From Streptomyces sp. CBMA29 (GTDB taxonomy: Bacteria; Actinomycetota; Actinomycetes; Streptomycetales; Streptomycetaceae): a stretch of 64,000 bases of DNA. The position numbers were made by a program, and so were the translations under genes. This document shows, in pieces, positions 27,503-36,701 of the stretch. Where the stretch lies: the NCBI RefSeq assembly GCF_014596445.1, contig NZ_MECL01000007.1, positions 36,355 to 100,354 of the forward strand. Reading direction: 5' to 3'. Each line of letters begins with the position of its first letter. The stretch's first letter is position 1. The notes under the pieces are model-generated. The model searched no databases. It saw only the letters and a program-made list of their open reading frames with translations, and was not told the DNA's origin.

Positions 27503-29218
27503 ATGAGCCACGGCCACAGCCACGGTCACCAGCACGGGCCCCACGATCACGCGCACGGCGGTCACACCGACGGCGGTTCGCTGCCTCCCGCCCTCGACAC
27601 CTCGGTACCGGACGAGGAGTTGACGCCCAGTCAGCTCTCGCGGCGCTCCATGCTGCGCCGAACGGGCCTGCTGGGCGCGGGACTCGCGGCCGGGGGCGTC
27701 CTGGCCGGAGCCGGCCAGGCGGCGGCGCACTCCTCCGGCGGCCACGCGGGCCCCGGCGGTTCGCACCCCGGCGGCCTGCTGTGGTTGGCGGGAGACCACC
27801 ACATCCACACCCAGTACAGCAGCGACGCCAAGTACCGCGTGATCGACCACGTACGGCAGGCCAACGCGCACGGCCTCGACTGGATGGTCATCACCGACCA
27901 CGGCAGCGAGCAGCACGCCAAGATCGGTGTGGAGAAGGTCAATCCGGACATCGTCGCGGCCCGCGCGAAGGTCTCCGACACCCTGGTCTTCCAGGGTCTG
28001 GAGTGGAACATCCCGGCCGCCGAGCACGGCACCGTCTTCGTCCACCCCGGCCGCAACGAGGTCGCGGTCCTCAAGGAGTTCGAGAACTCCTTCGACGGTT
28101 CGGTGAAGGGCGCGAGCGCCAGCACGCCCGCCAACGAGGCGCTGGCCATCTCCGGCCTGAACTTCCTCGCCGACCAGGTCAGGCGGCGCAAGGTCCAGGA
28201 CGTGCTGTTCCTGGCCAACCACCCGGCACGCAAGGGCATCGACTCCCCGCACGAGATCCGCGCCTGGCGCGACGCCCAGCCGGGGATCGCCGTCGGCATG
28301 GAGGGCGCCCCCGGCCACCAGGCGGGCGGCCTGCCCGCCCCGCAGGGCGCGGGGTCGGGGCGCGGCATCTACGACAACAGCCCGAGCGCCGACTCCTTCC
28401 CCGGCTACCCGCTGGAGAGCTACCGCACCTGGGGCGGCTTCGACTGGATGACCTCCACCGTCGGCGGCCTGTGGGACAGCCTCCTCGCCGAGGGCAAGCC
28501 CTGGTGGATCACCGCCAACTCCGACTCGCACAACGTCTACGCCGACAACTCGGTGCGCGGCCCGAACGGCGACTTCAACGCCAACGGCAAGTACGACGAC
28601 CCGGTCTACGGCGGCGCGCTCAACCTCACCGACACCGACTTCTGGCCCGGCCAGTACAGCCGCACGCACGTCGGCTCCGCCGGATTCTCCTACGCGGCCG
28701 TCATGGACGGCATCCGCGCCGGACGTGTCTGGGTCGACCACGGCGGTCTGATCAGCGGCCTCGACGCGCGGCTCGGCGACGGCAGCCGGTCGGTCACGCT
28801 CGGCGGCGTCCTGCACGTGCGCCGCGGCAGCAAGGTCGACCTGGTCGTCACCGTCGCCCTGGCGGGCGGCCCGAACTGGTCCCAGTTCGTCCCCAAGCTC
28901 GCCCGCGTCGACGTCGTCCAGGGCCATGTGACCGGCACCGCGCGGGACAAGGACACCCTCGCCGCGCCGAACACCAAGGTCGTGAAGTCCTTCGAGGTCG
29001 ACAAGTCGACCGGCACGGTCCGGCTGACCTACTCCCTGGGCCGGGTCGACAAGCCGCTCTACGTCCGGCTGCGCGGCACCGACGGCAACCGCACCGCCGT
29101 CGGCGTCAACGGCGCCTCCGTGGACCCGGCCGGCCCCGCCATGGACGTGATCGGCGACGCCGACCCGTGGAAGGACCTGTGGTTCTACTCCAACCCGATG
29201 TGGGTCCTGCCCGCATGA
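27503..29218 (+). CDS. Exported PHP-domain metal-dependent phosphoesterase with His-rich N-terminus
   Basis: 571 residues from an ATG with GGGAG six bases upstream. The first ~25 residues are strikingly His-rich (HGHSHGHQHG, then HDHAHGGH). A twin-arginine signal follows (SQLSRRSMLRRTGLLGAG), with cleavage near AAAHS. The PHP domain starts with the metal motif GDHHIHTQYS and contains VITDHGSEQH, LANHPARKG and ANSDSHNVYADN. Members hydrolyse phosphate esters with a trinuclear metal site. The His-rich leader ahead of a Tat signal may bind or load metal before export. A 225-residue gene overlaps its stop by four bases. Confidence 0.87.
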   Translation: MSHGHSHGHQHGPHDHAHGGHTDGGSLPPALDTSVPDEELTPSQLSRRSMLRRTGLLGAGLAAGGVLAGAGQAAAHSSGGHAGPGGSHPGGLLWLAGDHHIHTQYSSDAKYRVIDHVRQANAHGLDWMVITDHGSEQHAKIGVEKVNPDIVAARAKVSDTLVFQGLEWNIPAAEHGTVFVHPGRNEVAVLKEFENSFDGSVKGASASTPANEALAISGLNFLADQVRRRKVQDVLFLANHPARKGIDSPHEIRAWRDAQPGIAVGMEGAPGHQAGGLPAPQGAGSGRGIYDNSPSADSFPGYPLESYRTWGGFDWMTSTVGGLWDSLLAEGKPWWITANSDSHNVYADNSVRGPNGDFNANGKYDDPVYGGALNLTDTDFWPGQYSRTHVGSAGFSYAAVMDGIRAGRVWVDHGGLISGLDARLGDGSRSVTLGGVLHVRRGSKVDLVVTVALAGGPNWSQFVPKLARVDVVQGHVTGTARDKDTLAAPNTKVVKSFEVDKSTGTVRLTYSLGRVDKPLYVRLRGTDGNRTAVGVNGASVDPAGPAMDVIGDADPWKDLWFYSNPMWVLPA

Positions 29219-29892
29219 CGACCCCGCACGAAGGGCCCGGCGGCCACACCGTCATCGGTGTGGCCGCCGGGTCGGTGAATCTGCGCGAGGCCGACCACCT
29301 CATCCGGCACCTCGCGGACGTGCTCGACCTCCCGGCCGCCACCGTCGCCTGCACGCACCTCGTACGCTCCACCGCCCGCCCGCGTACGGCCGTCTCCTTC
29401 GCGCTGCCCGACGCCGAGGCCGCGACGGCGGCATGGGACCGGCTGCTGGCCCGGCTCTCACCCGAGGACACGGCGGGACCGGGCGGCGCGGGACCGGGCG
29501 ATGCGGGACTCGACGGCGCGGGCGCCGCGCTCGGCGCTGATGCGCACGGCCCGGCCGAAGAGGCGCACTCGGCGACCGCCGCGGCGGCGGAGCACACCCG
29601 CAGGAGCGGCGGCCGGGCGGTGCTCTATCCGGGCGCCGAGGGTCTGACCGGCACCGTCACGGTCGCGGACCTGCTCGCACGTACCGCGATCGACCAGGTC
29701 GTCCTGGTCGGCGCGCCGCCCGCGACGGACGGTGGCGGGCCCGATCCGCACATCGCGGTGCGGACCCGCGACCACGTACGCCCGCAGTGGCGCGACGGGC
29801 GGCTCGTGCTGGCCCTGACCCCGGCGCCCGGTGGCACGCTGGCCCCCTTCGAGGTGCCGAACCCGACTCCCTGCTGCGCCGACCACCCGTAG
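29215..29892 (+). CDS. Hypothetical protein coupled to the PHP phosphoesterase
   Basis: 225 residues, start overlapping the preceding stop (ATGA). There is an N-terminal alpha/beta part (HTVIGVAAGSVNLREADHLIRHLADVL), a Gly/Ala/Asp-rich linker at about 85-125 (PGGAGPGDAGLDGAG), and a C-terminal alpha/beta part ending in a PTPCCADHP tail with a Cys pair. No signal peptide. I do not recognise a family. The overlap implies joint production with the exported phosphoesterase, although this protein looks cytosolic. Confidence 0.7.
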   Translation: MTTPHEGPGGHTVIGVAAGSVNLREADHLIRHLADVLDLPAATVACTHLVRSTARPRTAVSFALPDAEAATAAWDRLLARLSPEDTAGPGGAGPGDAGLDGAGAALGADAHGPAEEAHSATAAAAEHTRRSGGRAVLYPGAEGLTGTVTVADLLARTAIDQVVLVGAPPATDGGGPDPHIAVRTRDHVRPQWRDGRLVLALTPAPGGTLAPFEVPNPTPCCADHP

Positions 29893-30038
29893 AGCCGCAC
29901 CGGCCGCCGGCCGCTCCGACGATGGCGGCACCGCCCCGGGACCGCCCCGGGACCGCTCCCTACTGCGAGCAGCCGTGGCGCGCGGGCCGCTCGTGACCTG
30001 CGGATGACGTGTGCCCGTACCTCACGCGCGCCCGCGCC

Positions 30039-30290
30039 TTACTCCTGGTCGGCGCCCCGCTCCTGGTCCGCGTCCACGGCCGGTTCCCCGGCGGGGGCGG
30101 GCTCCGACGGGGCCGTCTCGGTGACGTGGGCGTGGGCCGGGCGGATGACCACCGAGCCGGAGTCGAGGTCTATCGCCCCGCGCGCCGGATCGCTGCTGCC
30201 CTCGTCGTCGCGGGACAGCTCCAGGCGGTTGCGCTCGTCCTCCGTGTGCTTGCGGCCGGGCGCGAAGAGCTCATCCATGAAGTTGAACAT
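30039..30290 (-). CDS. Small DUF6191-like protein
   Basis: 83 residues. The ATG at 30290 has a perfect AAGGAG five bases upstream. It begins MFNFMDELFAPGRKHTEDERNRLELSRDDEG and continues with GAIDLDSGSVVIRP, then an acidic Glu/Ala/Pro-rich tail. This matches the actinobacterial family I know as DUF6191, of unknown function. No membrane helix. Confidence 0.75.
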   Translation of the reverse strand: MFNFMDELFAPGRKHTEDERNRLELSRDDEGSSDPARGAIDLDSGSVVIRPAHAHVTETAPSEPAPAGEPAVDADQERGADQE

Positions 30291-30388
30291 CGCGGCTCCT
30301 TCTCGGCTCGGCTCGACACGGCACCACTTCAGGCTACGCCGAGCGTCCCCCGAACGAGTGAGGGCGGCTTTTGACAACGAGGGGTTCG

Positions 30389-32107
30389 CTAGACGCTGCC
30401 CCTGGCCTGGCCCCCCGCCTGTCCCCCCGCCTGACCCCCGGCCTGATCCCCGGCCGGACGCCCGGCCGCTTCCCCGGCGCCGAACCAGTGCCGCGCGGCC
30501 GACCGCAGCGCGTCGAGGGCCGCCGCGCCGGGACGCGGGTCGGACGACGCCCAGGCCACGTAGGAGTCGGGACGGATCAGCACGGCGGTCGTGGCGGGGG
30601 CGTCGTCCGGCTGCGACGGCGGCTGCTGAGACCGGGACGGCGCGTGCGCCGTGACGACGGTGACGCGGTCGATCCAAGGGCCGAGCGCCGCCCCGGCCGA
30701 CGCGTCGTCGGTCAGGTCGAGCAGCAACGGCCGCGCCGATCTGGCCAGTTCGGCCAGCGAGACCGTGCCGTCCGGGGTGGGGATGTCCAGGTCGGGCGCG
30801 AACCGCCCCACCAGCGGGTGCGGTTCGGGACCGCCCATGTCGTAGCGGACGTCGGTGCCCGCAGTGAGGTCGGCGAGGTGCTGGACGGTCGCGGGCTGCG
30901 CGAGCAGCTCGGTGAAGAGCTGACGCAGCGCGGTGACGTCGTCACCGGGCGCGGTCAACGCGGCCTGCGCCTGGGCGTAGACGACCATACGGCCGGCGGC
31001 CCCGCGCCGCTCGGCGTCGTAACTGTCGAGGAGGTGGGCCGGTGCGGTGCCGTGGATCGCGGCGGCCAGTTTCCAGCCGAGGTTGACCGCGTCCTGGAGG
31101 CCGAGGTTCAGGCCGGGGCCGCCGCCCGCGGTGTAGATGTGGGCGGCGTCGCCGACGAGGAACACCCGCCGGTCCCGGAAGCGCTCGGCCACCCGCGTGT
31201 TGCCCCCGGTCAACCGCCTGAGGACGTACGGCCCTTCGCCGGTCGGCGGGTTCAGCGGCAGATCGGCGCCCAGCACACGCCGGACGCTCGCGCCGAGTTC
31301 TTCGAGGCTCATCGGCGCCCCGGTCTCCGGCTGGTCCCACTCCGTGGTGCTGACCAGCGCCGGGCGGCCGGGGAACGGCGCGTACGAGAATCCGCCGCGC
31401 TCGGTGCGGAGCGGCAGGAACGGCCGGACGGCGCCGTAACCGGGCACATCGAGGGCGCCGGTCGCGGGGTCGACCCAATGCGCCGGTACGGTCGCGTGCG
31501 CCGACCGATTGGTCCTGCGGTCCTCACTCACACCGGGGAAGCCGATACCCGACAGCTTGCGGGTGACGCTGTGCGCGCCGTCCGCGCCGACGACGTAACG
31601 GGCGCGCAGCCGATACGCGCCGTCCGGTCCCGTGACGTCCACGGTGACGGCGTCGCCCGGTGCGTCCGCTTCAGGGTCCGACGGCTCCCGCGGGTGGTGC
31701 GGGTCCTGTGATTCCTGGGCCAGGGCGGTGACCCGGTGGCCGCGACGGATCTCCACGCCGAGTTCGCCGGCCCGCTTCTCCAGGATCTCGACGATGTGCC
31801 GCTGTGGCGCCGCGACGCCGTACACCGGGCTGTCCGGCAGCAGGCTCAGGTCCAGCGGCAGGGCGGCGAACATGAAGTAGGCGGAGTTCGGGCGCGGCGG
31901 CCCCGGCATCCCGCTCATGTCCTCGTACAGCCCCCGCCGGTCGACCAGCCGTACGACCTGGCCGACCAGCCCGTTCGCCTTGGGCTCCTCGCTCGGCGCC
32001 GACAGGCTCTCCAACACGGTCGGCCGTACCCCGGCCAGGGCCAACTCGCACGCCAGCATCAGCCCGTTCGGGCCGCCTCCGACGATGACGACATCCGTGG
32101 TGACCAA
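30389..32107 (-). CDS. FAD-dependent aromatic monooxygenase (PHBH/PheA family)
   Basis: About 572 residues. The TTG at 32107 is chosen because GGAGG lies five bases upstream. FAD-binding GxGxxG is at the N-terminus (VVIVGGGPNGLMLACELA), the DG motif is YVVGADGAHSVTRKLSG, and the second FAD motif is RVFLVGDAAHIYTAGGGPGLNLGLQDAVNLGWKL. A C-terminal thioredoxin-like domain follows, as in RdmE/PgaE-type hydroxylases of polyketides and in phenol hydroxylases. It probably hydroxylates an aromatic compound using NAD(P)H. It lies 120 bp downstream of a TetR gene on the same strand and is likely controlled by it. It might confer drug modification. Confidence 0.9.
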   Translation of the reverse strand: MVTTDVVIVGGGPNGLMLACELALAGVRPTVLESLSAPSEEPKANGLVGQVVRLVDRRGLYEDMSGMPGPPRPNSAYFMFAALPLDLSLLPDSPVYGVAAPQRHIVEILEKRAGELGVEIRRGHRVTALAQESQDPHHPREPSDPEADAPGDAVTVDVTGPDGAYRLRARYVVGADGAHSVTRKLSGIGFPGVSEDRRTNRSAHATVPAHWVDPATGALDVPGYGAVRPFLPLRTERGGFSYAPFPGRPALVSTTEWDQPETGAPMSLEELGASVRRVLGADLPLNPPTGEGPYVLRRLTGGNTRVAERFRDRRVFLVGDAAHIYTAGGGPGLNLGLQDAVNLGWKLAAAIHGTAPAHLLDSYDAERRGAAGRMVVYAQAQAALTAPGDDVTALRQLFTELLAQPATVQHLADLTAGTDVRYDMGGPEPHPLVGRFAPDLDIPTPDGTVSLAELARSARPLLLDLTDDASAGAALGPWIDRVTVVTAHAPSRSQQPPSQPDDAPATTAVLIRPDSYVAWASSDPRPGAAALDALRSAARHWFGAGEAAGRPAGDQAGGQAGGQAGGQARGSV

Positions 32108-32227
32108 CTGGTCCTCCTCAGTGACTCGTTGCGTGAACGGAAGAAAGGAAAAGAGGGAGCGCCGTATGAGGGCAGGCCGGATAGACCCGGCGGCCGACCG
32201 GGTCAACTCACCTATGGCACGGGCGGA

Positions 32228-32863
32228 TCAGGGAGCGGGTAGGCCCGCGACGATCCCGTCGAACGTCTCGCGCAGGACCGCGGCGAGCGACACGGGCGGA
32301 TCGGCGCTCAGGGAGTGCTCGACGGCCACGGCGCTGCCCGCCCCGACCACCGCGGCGACCAGTTTGGGATACACATCGCGGGCGACGTCGGTGCCGGTGC
32401 GCTCGCCGACTGCCCTGGCCAGCTCCTCCTGCGCGGCGGCGTTCGCCTTGACGATCTCGCCGTGCAGGGCCGGTTCCGCGAGCATCAGCCGCACGCCGTC
32501 CGTCCAGCGCCGCCGGTCCTCGGACGAGCCCTGCCCCGGACCGGCCTTCGGCGCGAACTGGCCCTCCACGGCGTGCGCGACCGACTCCCACAAGGGCTCG
32601 TCGGCCGGTCGCGCGCGCAGTTCGTCGGCGACGCGGCGCATCCGCTCCAGATGGCTGGCGGCGATGGCCTCGGCCTTGCCGGAGAAGTAGTTGCGGAAGG
32701 TGCGCACGGACACGTTGGCCGCGGCGGCGATGTCCTCCACGGTGACGTCGTCCCAGCCGCGCTGGACGCACAGCCGGATCGTGGCCTGGCTCAGCGCGAC
32801 ACGCGTCTCCCGCTTCTTGCGCTCCCGCAGGCCGAGGCGGGCGGCGTCTTCGTCCTGTGTCAT
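32228..32863 (-). CDS. TetR family transcriptional regulator
   Basis: 211 residues. The N-terminal HTH (about 15-65) contains ALSQATIRLCVQRGWDDVTVEDIAAAANVSVRTFRNYFSGKAEAI. The C-terminal ligand domain is typical of regulators annotated for mycofactocin or multidrug-type systems. The ATG at 32863 is 22 bp from a double inverted-repeat operator, which argues for autoregulation. The following monooxygenase gene is its probable target. Confidence 0.9.
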   Translation of the reverse strand: MTQDEDAARLGLRERKKRETRVALSQATIRLCVQRGWDDVTVEDIAAAANVSVRTFRNYFSGKAEAIAASHLERMRRVADELRARPADEPLWESVAHAVEGQFAPKAGPGQGSSEDRRRWTDGVRLMLAEPALHGEIVKANAAAQEELARAVGERTGTDVARDVYPKLVAAVVGAGSAVAVEHSLSADPPVSLAAVLRETFDGIVAGLPAP

Positions 32864-32884
32864 GGCTACGACGGTAGATAAATA

Positions 32885-32916
32885 TTGCCGTGATGGCAAG
32901 ATTGCCGTAGCGGCAA
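32885..32916. promoter_or_regulatory. Double TetR operator
   Basis: Two inverted repeats spaced by 17 bp: TTGCCGTGATGGCAA (32885-32899) and TTGCCGTAGCGGCAA (32902-32916). The second has perfect TTGCCG/CGGCAA arms. They lie just upstream of the TetR start. A 17-bp phasing would suit two TetR dimers binding cooperatively on overlapping faces. Confidence 0.8.
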
Positions 32917-33357
32917 GTTTCTTGAAGGGGTAGTCGGCGACACTTCCGGGGGCCGCGCACGGCCGTGTCGGTGCCTCCCGCCCTCGGGTCGCGCCTGAGG
33001 GCTGCTTTCCTGACGCCGCGTCAGGGCCCTCTCCGGGTACGGCAAGGGGCCTCCCCAAGGCCGCACCGCCGTGCGCGACGGCAGGCTGTGACAGCCATGC
33101 GATCCGCCATCAGCAAACGCCGCAGCCTTGTCCGCGGCGACCGGCGCTTCCGCGCCCTCAGCCCCCTGCTGCCGCACGGTTGCGCCACCGGCTGCGGCCC
33201 CCTCGACCGCCCCGTCGACAACCGCCTTGGACTTCCCGCCGCCACTGGCGACGCGATGCGGCTGAGCGCGTACCACACCTTCAGGGCCTACGACCAACTC
33301 CCGCCGCGCTGACGGGGATCACGCGTCCCGGACCCGTCCGGGGCCATGATGGAGCGC
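32917..33357. other. Intergenic region, no convincing gene
   Basis: About 440 bp of GC-rich DNA. Open frames exist on both strands but lack ribosome sites, recognisable motifs and family resemblance. A CATGAT -10-like box at 33345-33350 precedes the next gene by seven bases. Confidence 0.4.
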
Positions 33358-34317
33358 ATGACTTTGGCGACGGCGTTCACGGAGATGTTCGGTGTGCGGC
33401 ACCCGATCGCGCTGGCACCGATGGGCGGCTGCGCCGGCGGCGCGCTGGCGGCGGCCGTGTCGCGCGGCGGCGGCCTCGGACTGCTCGGCGGCGGCAGCGG
33501 CGACCGGGAGTGGCTGGCCCGCGAGCTGCCGGTGGTGGCCGAGTGTGGTCGGCCGTGGGGAGTCGGGTTCCTGAGCTGGGCGGCCGAAGCCGGCGCCGTC
33601 GAGCAGGCGCTGGAGCACGGGCCCGCCGCGGTGATGCTGTCCTTCGGGGACCCGGCGCCCTTGACCGCACGCGTCCGGGAGGCGGGCGTGCCGCTGATCG
33701 TGCAGGTCACCGATCTGGAGGAGGCCCGGCGGGCGCTGGACCTCGGGGCCGACGTCATCGTGGCGCAGGGCACCGAGAGCGGCGGGCACGGCGCGCGCCA
33801 CGGCAGGTCCACGCTGCCTTTCGTGCCGGTGGTGGTCGATCTCGCGGCTCCGGTGCCGGTGCTCGCGGCCGGTGGGATCGGCGACGGCCGCGGTGTGGCC
33901 GCCGCGCTCGCGCTGGGCGCTGCCGGTGCCCTCATCGGCACCCGCTTCCAGGCGACGGCCGAGGCCGGGGTCGAGCCCTCGGTCACCGAGGCGATCGTCG
34001 GCGGGAGCGGGGAGGACACCGAGCGCAACAGCGTCCTGGACATCGCGCGCGGCTCCCGGTGGCCGAGGGCGTACACCGCTCGTACGCTCGGCCACCCCTA
34101 CCTGGACCGCTGGCGCGGCCGGGAGGCGGAACTGGCCGCCGACCCGCACGTACGGCAGGAGTACCAGGCCGATGTGGCACGCGGCGAAGTGCCGGCGCTT
34201 CCGGTGTGGGCGGGGGAGGCCGTCGACCTCGTCCACAACGTCCCGCAGGCCGCCGACCTCGTCGCCGTACTCGCCGTCCAGGCGGAGGAGGCGCTGGCGC
34301 GGGCCGTACGGCGCTGA
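33358..34317 (+). CDS. Nitronate monooxygenase/2-nitropropane dioxygenase-like FMN enzyme
   Basis: About 319 residues, FMN-dependent TIM barrel that oxidises nitronates or acts as an enoyl-reductase-like enzyme. Motifs are PIALAPMGGCAGGALAAAVSRGGGLGLLGGG at the N-terminus, VIVAQGTESGGHGAR (catalytic His) and VPVLAAGGIGDGRGVAAALALGA for phosphate binding. I prefer the ATG at 33358 because the ATG at 33346 overlaps the -10-like CATGAT box; no good ribosome site is present, so it may be leaderless. It lies before a GlxA-type regulator with about 220 bp between. Confidence 0.87.
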   Translation: MTLATAFTEMFGVRHPIALAPMGGCAGGALAAAVSRGGGLGLLGGGSGDREWLARELPVVAECGRPWGVGFLSWAAEAGAVEQALEHGPAAVMLSFGDPAPLTARVREAGVPLIVQVTDLEEARRALDLGADVIVAQGTESGGHGARHGRSTLPFVPVVVDLAAPVPVLAAGGIGDGRGVAAALALGAAGALIGTRFQATAEAGVEPSVTEAIVGGSGEDTERNSVLDIARGSRWPRAYTARTLGHPYLDRWRGREAELAADPHVRQEYQADVARGEVPALPVWAGEAVDLVHNVPQAADLVAVLAVQAEEALARAVRR

Positions 34318-34335
34318 CCTCGTCGTCGCGCGGGC

Positions 34336-34361
34336 CGACGTCCCCGACGTCCCCGACGTCC
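34336..34361. repeat. Three tandem CCGACGTCC nonamers
   Basis: CCGACGTCC repeats three times just after the nitronate monooxygenase stop. Each copy contains the palindrome GACGTC. Confidence 0.55.
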
Positions 34362-34491
34362 GCCCGTACGGGAGCGGGCGCGGGCGCGGACAGGCGTACG
34401 CCGTCGGCTGGCAGGATGCTTGCGGTAGGTGCCATCGCGGCCACCGACGCCCCGGACGGACATCCGTGGCAGGCCGCGAGGCGCGCGCAGT

Positions 34492-34527
34492 CACCGGAGC
34501 GACCGGAGCGACCTGAGCGACCGGAGG
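34492..34527. repeat. Four tandem 9-mers running into a ribosome site
   Basis: Variants of GACCGGAGC repeat four times immediately before the GlxA-type gene. The last copy merges into the GGAGGAG Shine-Dalgarno, so slippage here could change the translation start context. Confidence 0.6.
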
Positions 34528-34534
34528 AGAGCTG

Positions 34535-35485
34535 ATGAGCAGCCGGATGCGGCACCACGTCGCCGTGCTCGTACTGGATGGTGCGAAGCCGCTCGACGTC
34601 GGCATCCCCGCGCAGGTGTTCTCGAACCGGCCGAGCATGCCGTACGAGGTACGGGTGTGCGGGGCCGCGCCAGGACTCGTGACCGGCGGTGACGGCCTCT
34701 CCTACCACGTGGCCGAGGGACTCGACGCGGTCGAGCACGCCGACACCATCTTCATCCCCGGCTACCGCGAACCCGCGACCACGGAGCCTCCGGTGGCGGT
34801 CGTCAGCGCGCTCATGGCGGCCCACGAGCGGGGTACGCGCCTCGCGGCGATCTCGACGGGGGCCTTCGCGCTGGCGGCGACCGGCCTGCTCGACGGGAAG
34901 CGGGCGACGACGCACTGGCACTACACGAAGGCGCTGGCCACCCGGCATCCGCTGGTGCGGGTGGACGAGAACGTGCTGTTCGTGGACGAGGGCGACGTGC
35001 TCACCTCGGCGGGGGCGGCCTCCGGCATCGACATGTGCCTGCACCTGGTGCGGCGTGACCACGGAGTGGGACTCTCCAACCACGTGGCGAGACGCCTGGT
35101 CGCGGCGCCGTACCGCAGCGGGGGACAGGCGCAGTACGTGCCCCGGAGCGTGCCGGAACCGCTCGGCGACGTCTTCGCGAGCACGCGGGAGTGGGTGCTG
35201 GCGCGCCTCGCCGAGCCGCTGACGCTGGAGGAGCTGGCCCGCAACGCGCGGGTCTCGGCGCGGACCTTCTCGCGGCGGTTCGTGCAGGACACCGGGTACA
35301 CGCCGATGCAGTGGGTGCTGCGGGCGCGCGTAGACCTGGCCCGTGAGCTGCTGGAACGCACCGACCTGGGCGTGGAGCAGATCGCCGACCGGGTCGGGCT
35401 CGGCACGGGCGCCAATCTGCGCCTGCACTTCCAGCGGATTCTCGGCACGTCGCCGACGGAGTACCGGCACACGTTCTCGCCGTGA
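34535..35485 (+). CDS. GlxA-type AraC regulator with DJ-1/PfpI-like domain
   Basis: 316 residues. The N-terminal class I glutamine amidotransferase-like domain (about 5-190) has IFIPGYREPAT and ISTGAFALAATGLLDG. The usual nucleophile-elbow Cys is Ser here, so it is probably a sensor and not an enzyme. The C-terminal AraC DNA-binding domain (about 215-312) contains LEELARNARVSARTFSRRFVQDTG and DLGVEQIADRVGLGTGANLRLHF. The start has GGAGGAG upstream. Such regulators often control neighbouring oxidative or amino-acid-related genes; the nitronate monooxygenase upstream is one candidate. Confidence 0.9.
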   Translation: MSSRMRHHVAVLVLDGAKPLDVGIPAQVFSNRPSMPYEVRVCGAAPGLVTGGDGLSYHVAEGLDAVEHADTIFIPGYREPATTEPPVAVVSALMAAHERGTRLAAISTGAFALAATGLLDGKRATTHWHYTKALATRHPLVRVDENVLFVDEGDVLTSAGAASGIDMCLHLVRRDHGVGLSNHVARRLVAAPYRSGGQAQYVPRSVPEPLGDVFASTREWVLARLAEPLTLEELARNARVSARTFSRRFVQDTGYTPMQWVLRARVDLARELLERTDLGVEQIADRVGLGTGANLRLHFQRILGTSPTEYRHTFSP

Positions 35486-35702
35486 GGGTGCTCGCCGTGT
35501 GGGTCTTCGGCCTGAGCCTTTCCGGGCCGGAGCTTCGAGGGCCGGAGCGGTACGGAGCCGCCGGACCTGAGGCGGGTCGGTTCCGGGCCGCTCGCGCCGT
35601 CACGACCGGCTGGCGAGATCCTTGCGGGCACTGTCATTCGAGCCACTGTCGGGCCGGCGTGCGGTTGCCGACCATGGGAGACGTAACGAAAGGAGCCCTC
35701 TC

Positions 35703-36701
35703 ATGACCCGCATCGCCGTCAACGGATTCGGCCGTATCGGTCGCAACACCCTCCGCGCCCTGCTCGCCCGCGACACCGACCTCGAAGTGGTCGCCGTCAA
35801 CGACCTGACCGCGCCCGAGGCGCTGGCCCACCTGCTCGAGTTCGACAGCACGCTCGGCCGCCTCGACGCCTCCGTCGAGGTGGACGGGACCGACCTGGTG
35901 GTCGACGGCCGCCGTATCAAGGTGCTCGCCGAGCGCGAGCCCGAGAAGCTGCCGTGGGCCGAGCTGGGCGTCGAGATCGTGCTGGAGTCCACCGGCCGCT
36001 TCACCTCTGCGGACGCCGCCCGTGCCCACATCCGCGCAGGTGCCAAGCGCGTCCTGGTCAGCGCCCCCTCGGACGGCGCCGACGTCACGCTCGCGTACGG
36101 CGTCAACACCGACGACTACGACCCCGCCTCGCACGTGATCGTCTCGAACGCCTCGTGCACCACCAACGCGCTGGCCCCGCTCGCCGCCGTCCTGGACGAC
36201 CTGGCCGGCATCGAGCACGGCTTCATGACCACCGTGCACGCCTACACCCAGGAGCAGAACCTCCAGGACGGCCCGCACCGCGACCTGCGCCGGGCCCGCG
36301 CCGCCGGGGTCAACATCGTCCCCACCACGACCGGCGCCGCCAAGGCCATCGGCCGCGTGCTGCCCGGCCTCGACGGGAAGCTGTCCGGCGACTCCATCCG
36401 CGTACCGGTCCCGGTCGGCTCGATCGTGGAGCTGAACACCACCGTCGCGCGCGAGGTCACCCGCGACGAAGTGCTCGCCGCCTATCGCGCCGCCGCCGAC
36501 GGCCCCCTCAAGGGCGTCCTCGAATACACCGACAAGCCCCTGGTCTCCAGCGACATCACCGGCCGCCCCGCCTCCTCGATCTTCGACTCCGCCCTCACCC
36601 GCGTCGACGGCAAGCACGTCAAGGTCGTCGCCTGGTACGACAACGAATGGGGCTTCTCCAACCGCGTCATCGACACCCTCGAACTCCTCGCCCACTCCTG
36701 A
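35703..36701 (+). CDS. gap: Glyceraldehyde-3-phosphate dehydrogenase, type I
   Basis: 332 residues. It converts glyceraldehyde-3-phosphate to 1,3-bisphosphoglycerate with NAD(P). The Rossmann start is RIAVNGFGRIGRN, catalytic Cys152 lies in SNASCTTNALAPL, His179 in TTVHAYT, and the C-terminal WYDNEWGFSNRV is diagnostic. An AAGGAG site lies seven bases before the ATG. It is monocistronic, not in a gap-pgk-tpi cluster, so it may be a secondary GAPDH of the genome. Confidence 0.96.
   Translation: MTRIAVNGFGRIGRNTLRALLARDTDLEVVAVNDLTAPEALAHLLEFDSTLGRLDASVEVDGTDLVVDGRRIKVLAEREPEKLPWAELGVEIVLESTGRFTSADAARAHIRAGAKRVLVSAPSDGADVTLAYGVNTDDYDPASHVIVSNASCTTNALAPLAAVLDDLAGIEHGFMTTVHAYTQEQNLQDGPHRDLRRARAAGVNIVPTTTGAAKAIGRVLPGLDGKLSGDSIRVPVPVGSIVELNTTVAREVTRDEVLAAYRAAADGPLKGVLEYTDKPLVSSDITGRPASSIFDSALTRVDGKHVKVVAWYDNEWGFSNRVIDTLELLAHS

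Noticed and set aside
32965..33312. Small plus-strand frame upstream of the nitronate monooxygenase
   Set aside because: No ribosome site, no family resemblance, Arg-rich composition.
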